64,000 nucleotides of DNA from Rhynchopus sp. YZ270_cl-10 (lineage: Eukaryota > Euglenozoa > Diplonemea > Diplonemida > Diplonemidae), in NCBI GenBank assembly GCA_964035575.1, contig OZ037833.1, positions 2,604,001 through 2,668,000 of the forward strand, given 5' to 3'. The translations under genes were made by a program, and so were the position numbers. The notes beneath the pieces are model-generated. The model worked only from the letters and a program-made list of their open reading frames with translations. It made no database searches and was not told the DNA's origin. This document shows positions 63,854 to 64,000 of this stretch, in pieces. Each line of letters begins with the position of its first letter. Position 1 is the stretch's first letter.

Positions 63854-64000
63854 ACTTCACAACTCTTCACAACTCTTCACAACTCTTCACAACTCTTCAC
63901 AACTCTTCACAACTCTTCACAACTCTTCACAACTTTTCACAACTCTTCACAACTCTTCACATACACGTTTTTGTGAAAATTTGTGAAGAGTTGTGAATAG
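63854..64000. repeat. CTTCACAACT 10-bp tandem array, start of another foldback
   Basis: About eleven 10-bp units (63854-63960) are followed by inverse-sense TTGTGAAGAGTTGTGAATAG, which runs off the window. It is probably another TTCACAA foldback element cut by the window edge. Confidence 0.7.

Larger units (their letters stand above)
51321..64000. other. 12.7-kb gene-poor, repeat-rich region
   Basis: No protein gene is supported. Long open frames at 61886-63185 are only translations of the ACTGT/ACTGTGT tandem array. The region holds hairpin repeats at its left end, then at least ten TIR or foldback elements, a satellite array and TTCACAA arrays. Individual items are listed below. Confidence 0.6.

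Overview
This window looks like nuclear DNA of a protist. It holds GC-rich genes with few introns, separated by long AT-rich intergenic DNA full of homopolymer runs. I recognise 15 protein genes and all lie on the + strand. Their introns are short (47-244 nt) and GT-AG, with a nearly uniform GTATRY donor. Several start codons follow a pyrimidine tract and an AG by a few bases. One-way gene order, possible trans-splice acceptors and a repeat-rich, intron-bearing genome suggest a euglenozoan, perhaps a diplonemid. That placement is an inference: no spliced leader, rRNA or tRNA gene is visible.

Layout. 1-2.9 kb is intergenic with a 1-kb terminal-inverted-repeat (TIR) element. 2.9-7.4 kb carries a Fringe-like glycosyltransferase and a putatively myristoylated HAD/FCP1-type phosphatase, both spliced. 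10.4-16.3 kb carries an RluA-family pseudouridine synthase, a lysine-rich zinc-motif protein and a seven-helix MLO-like membrane protein. 18.9-22.5 kb carries the AP-4 sigma subunit (3 exons) and SRP68 (2 exons). 24-39 kb is rich in secreted products: two paralogous Cys-rich proteins, an AA10 polysaccharide monooxygenase with a CBM1-like tail, and a secreted CUB plus WD40 protein. A two-helix membrane protein with a Tudor-like tail and an EF-hand-like protein are interspersed. 42.4-51.3 kb carries an MsrA-like protein whose catalytic Cys is Ser, and a 2,440-residue surface protein with ten Calx-beta-like repeats, about fifteen Cys-rich modules and a transmembrane anchor. 51.3-64 kb has no gene I can support.

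The intergenic DNA holds two things of interest. First, there are several families of short hairpins with A/T-rich tails, at least two of which show compensatory stem changes. Second, there are many small non-autonomous TIR or foldback elements with readable target-site duplications, including TA, TAA, 5-bp, 6-bp and 8-bp types. One insertion has a paralogous empty site 26 kb away. Two internal sequence modules recur inside elements with unrelated ends.

The genes do not form one pathway. The extracellular set (LPMO, CUB-WD40, Cys-rich proteins, giant surface protein) would fit an organism that feeds on or attaches to polysaccharide surfaces. The rest is housekeeping: vesicle coat, SRP, RNA modification and signalling.
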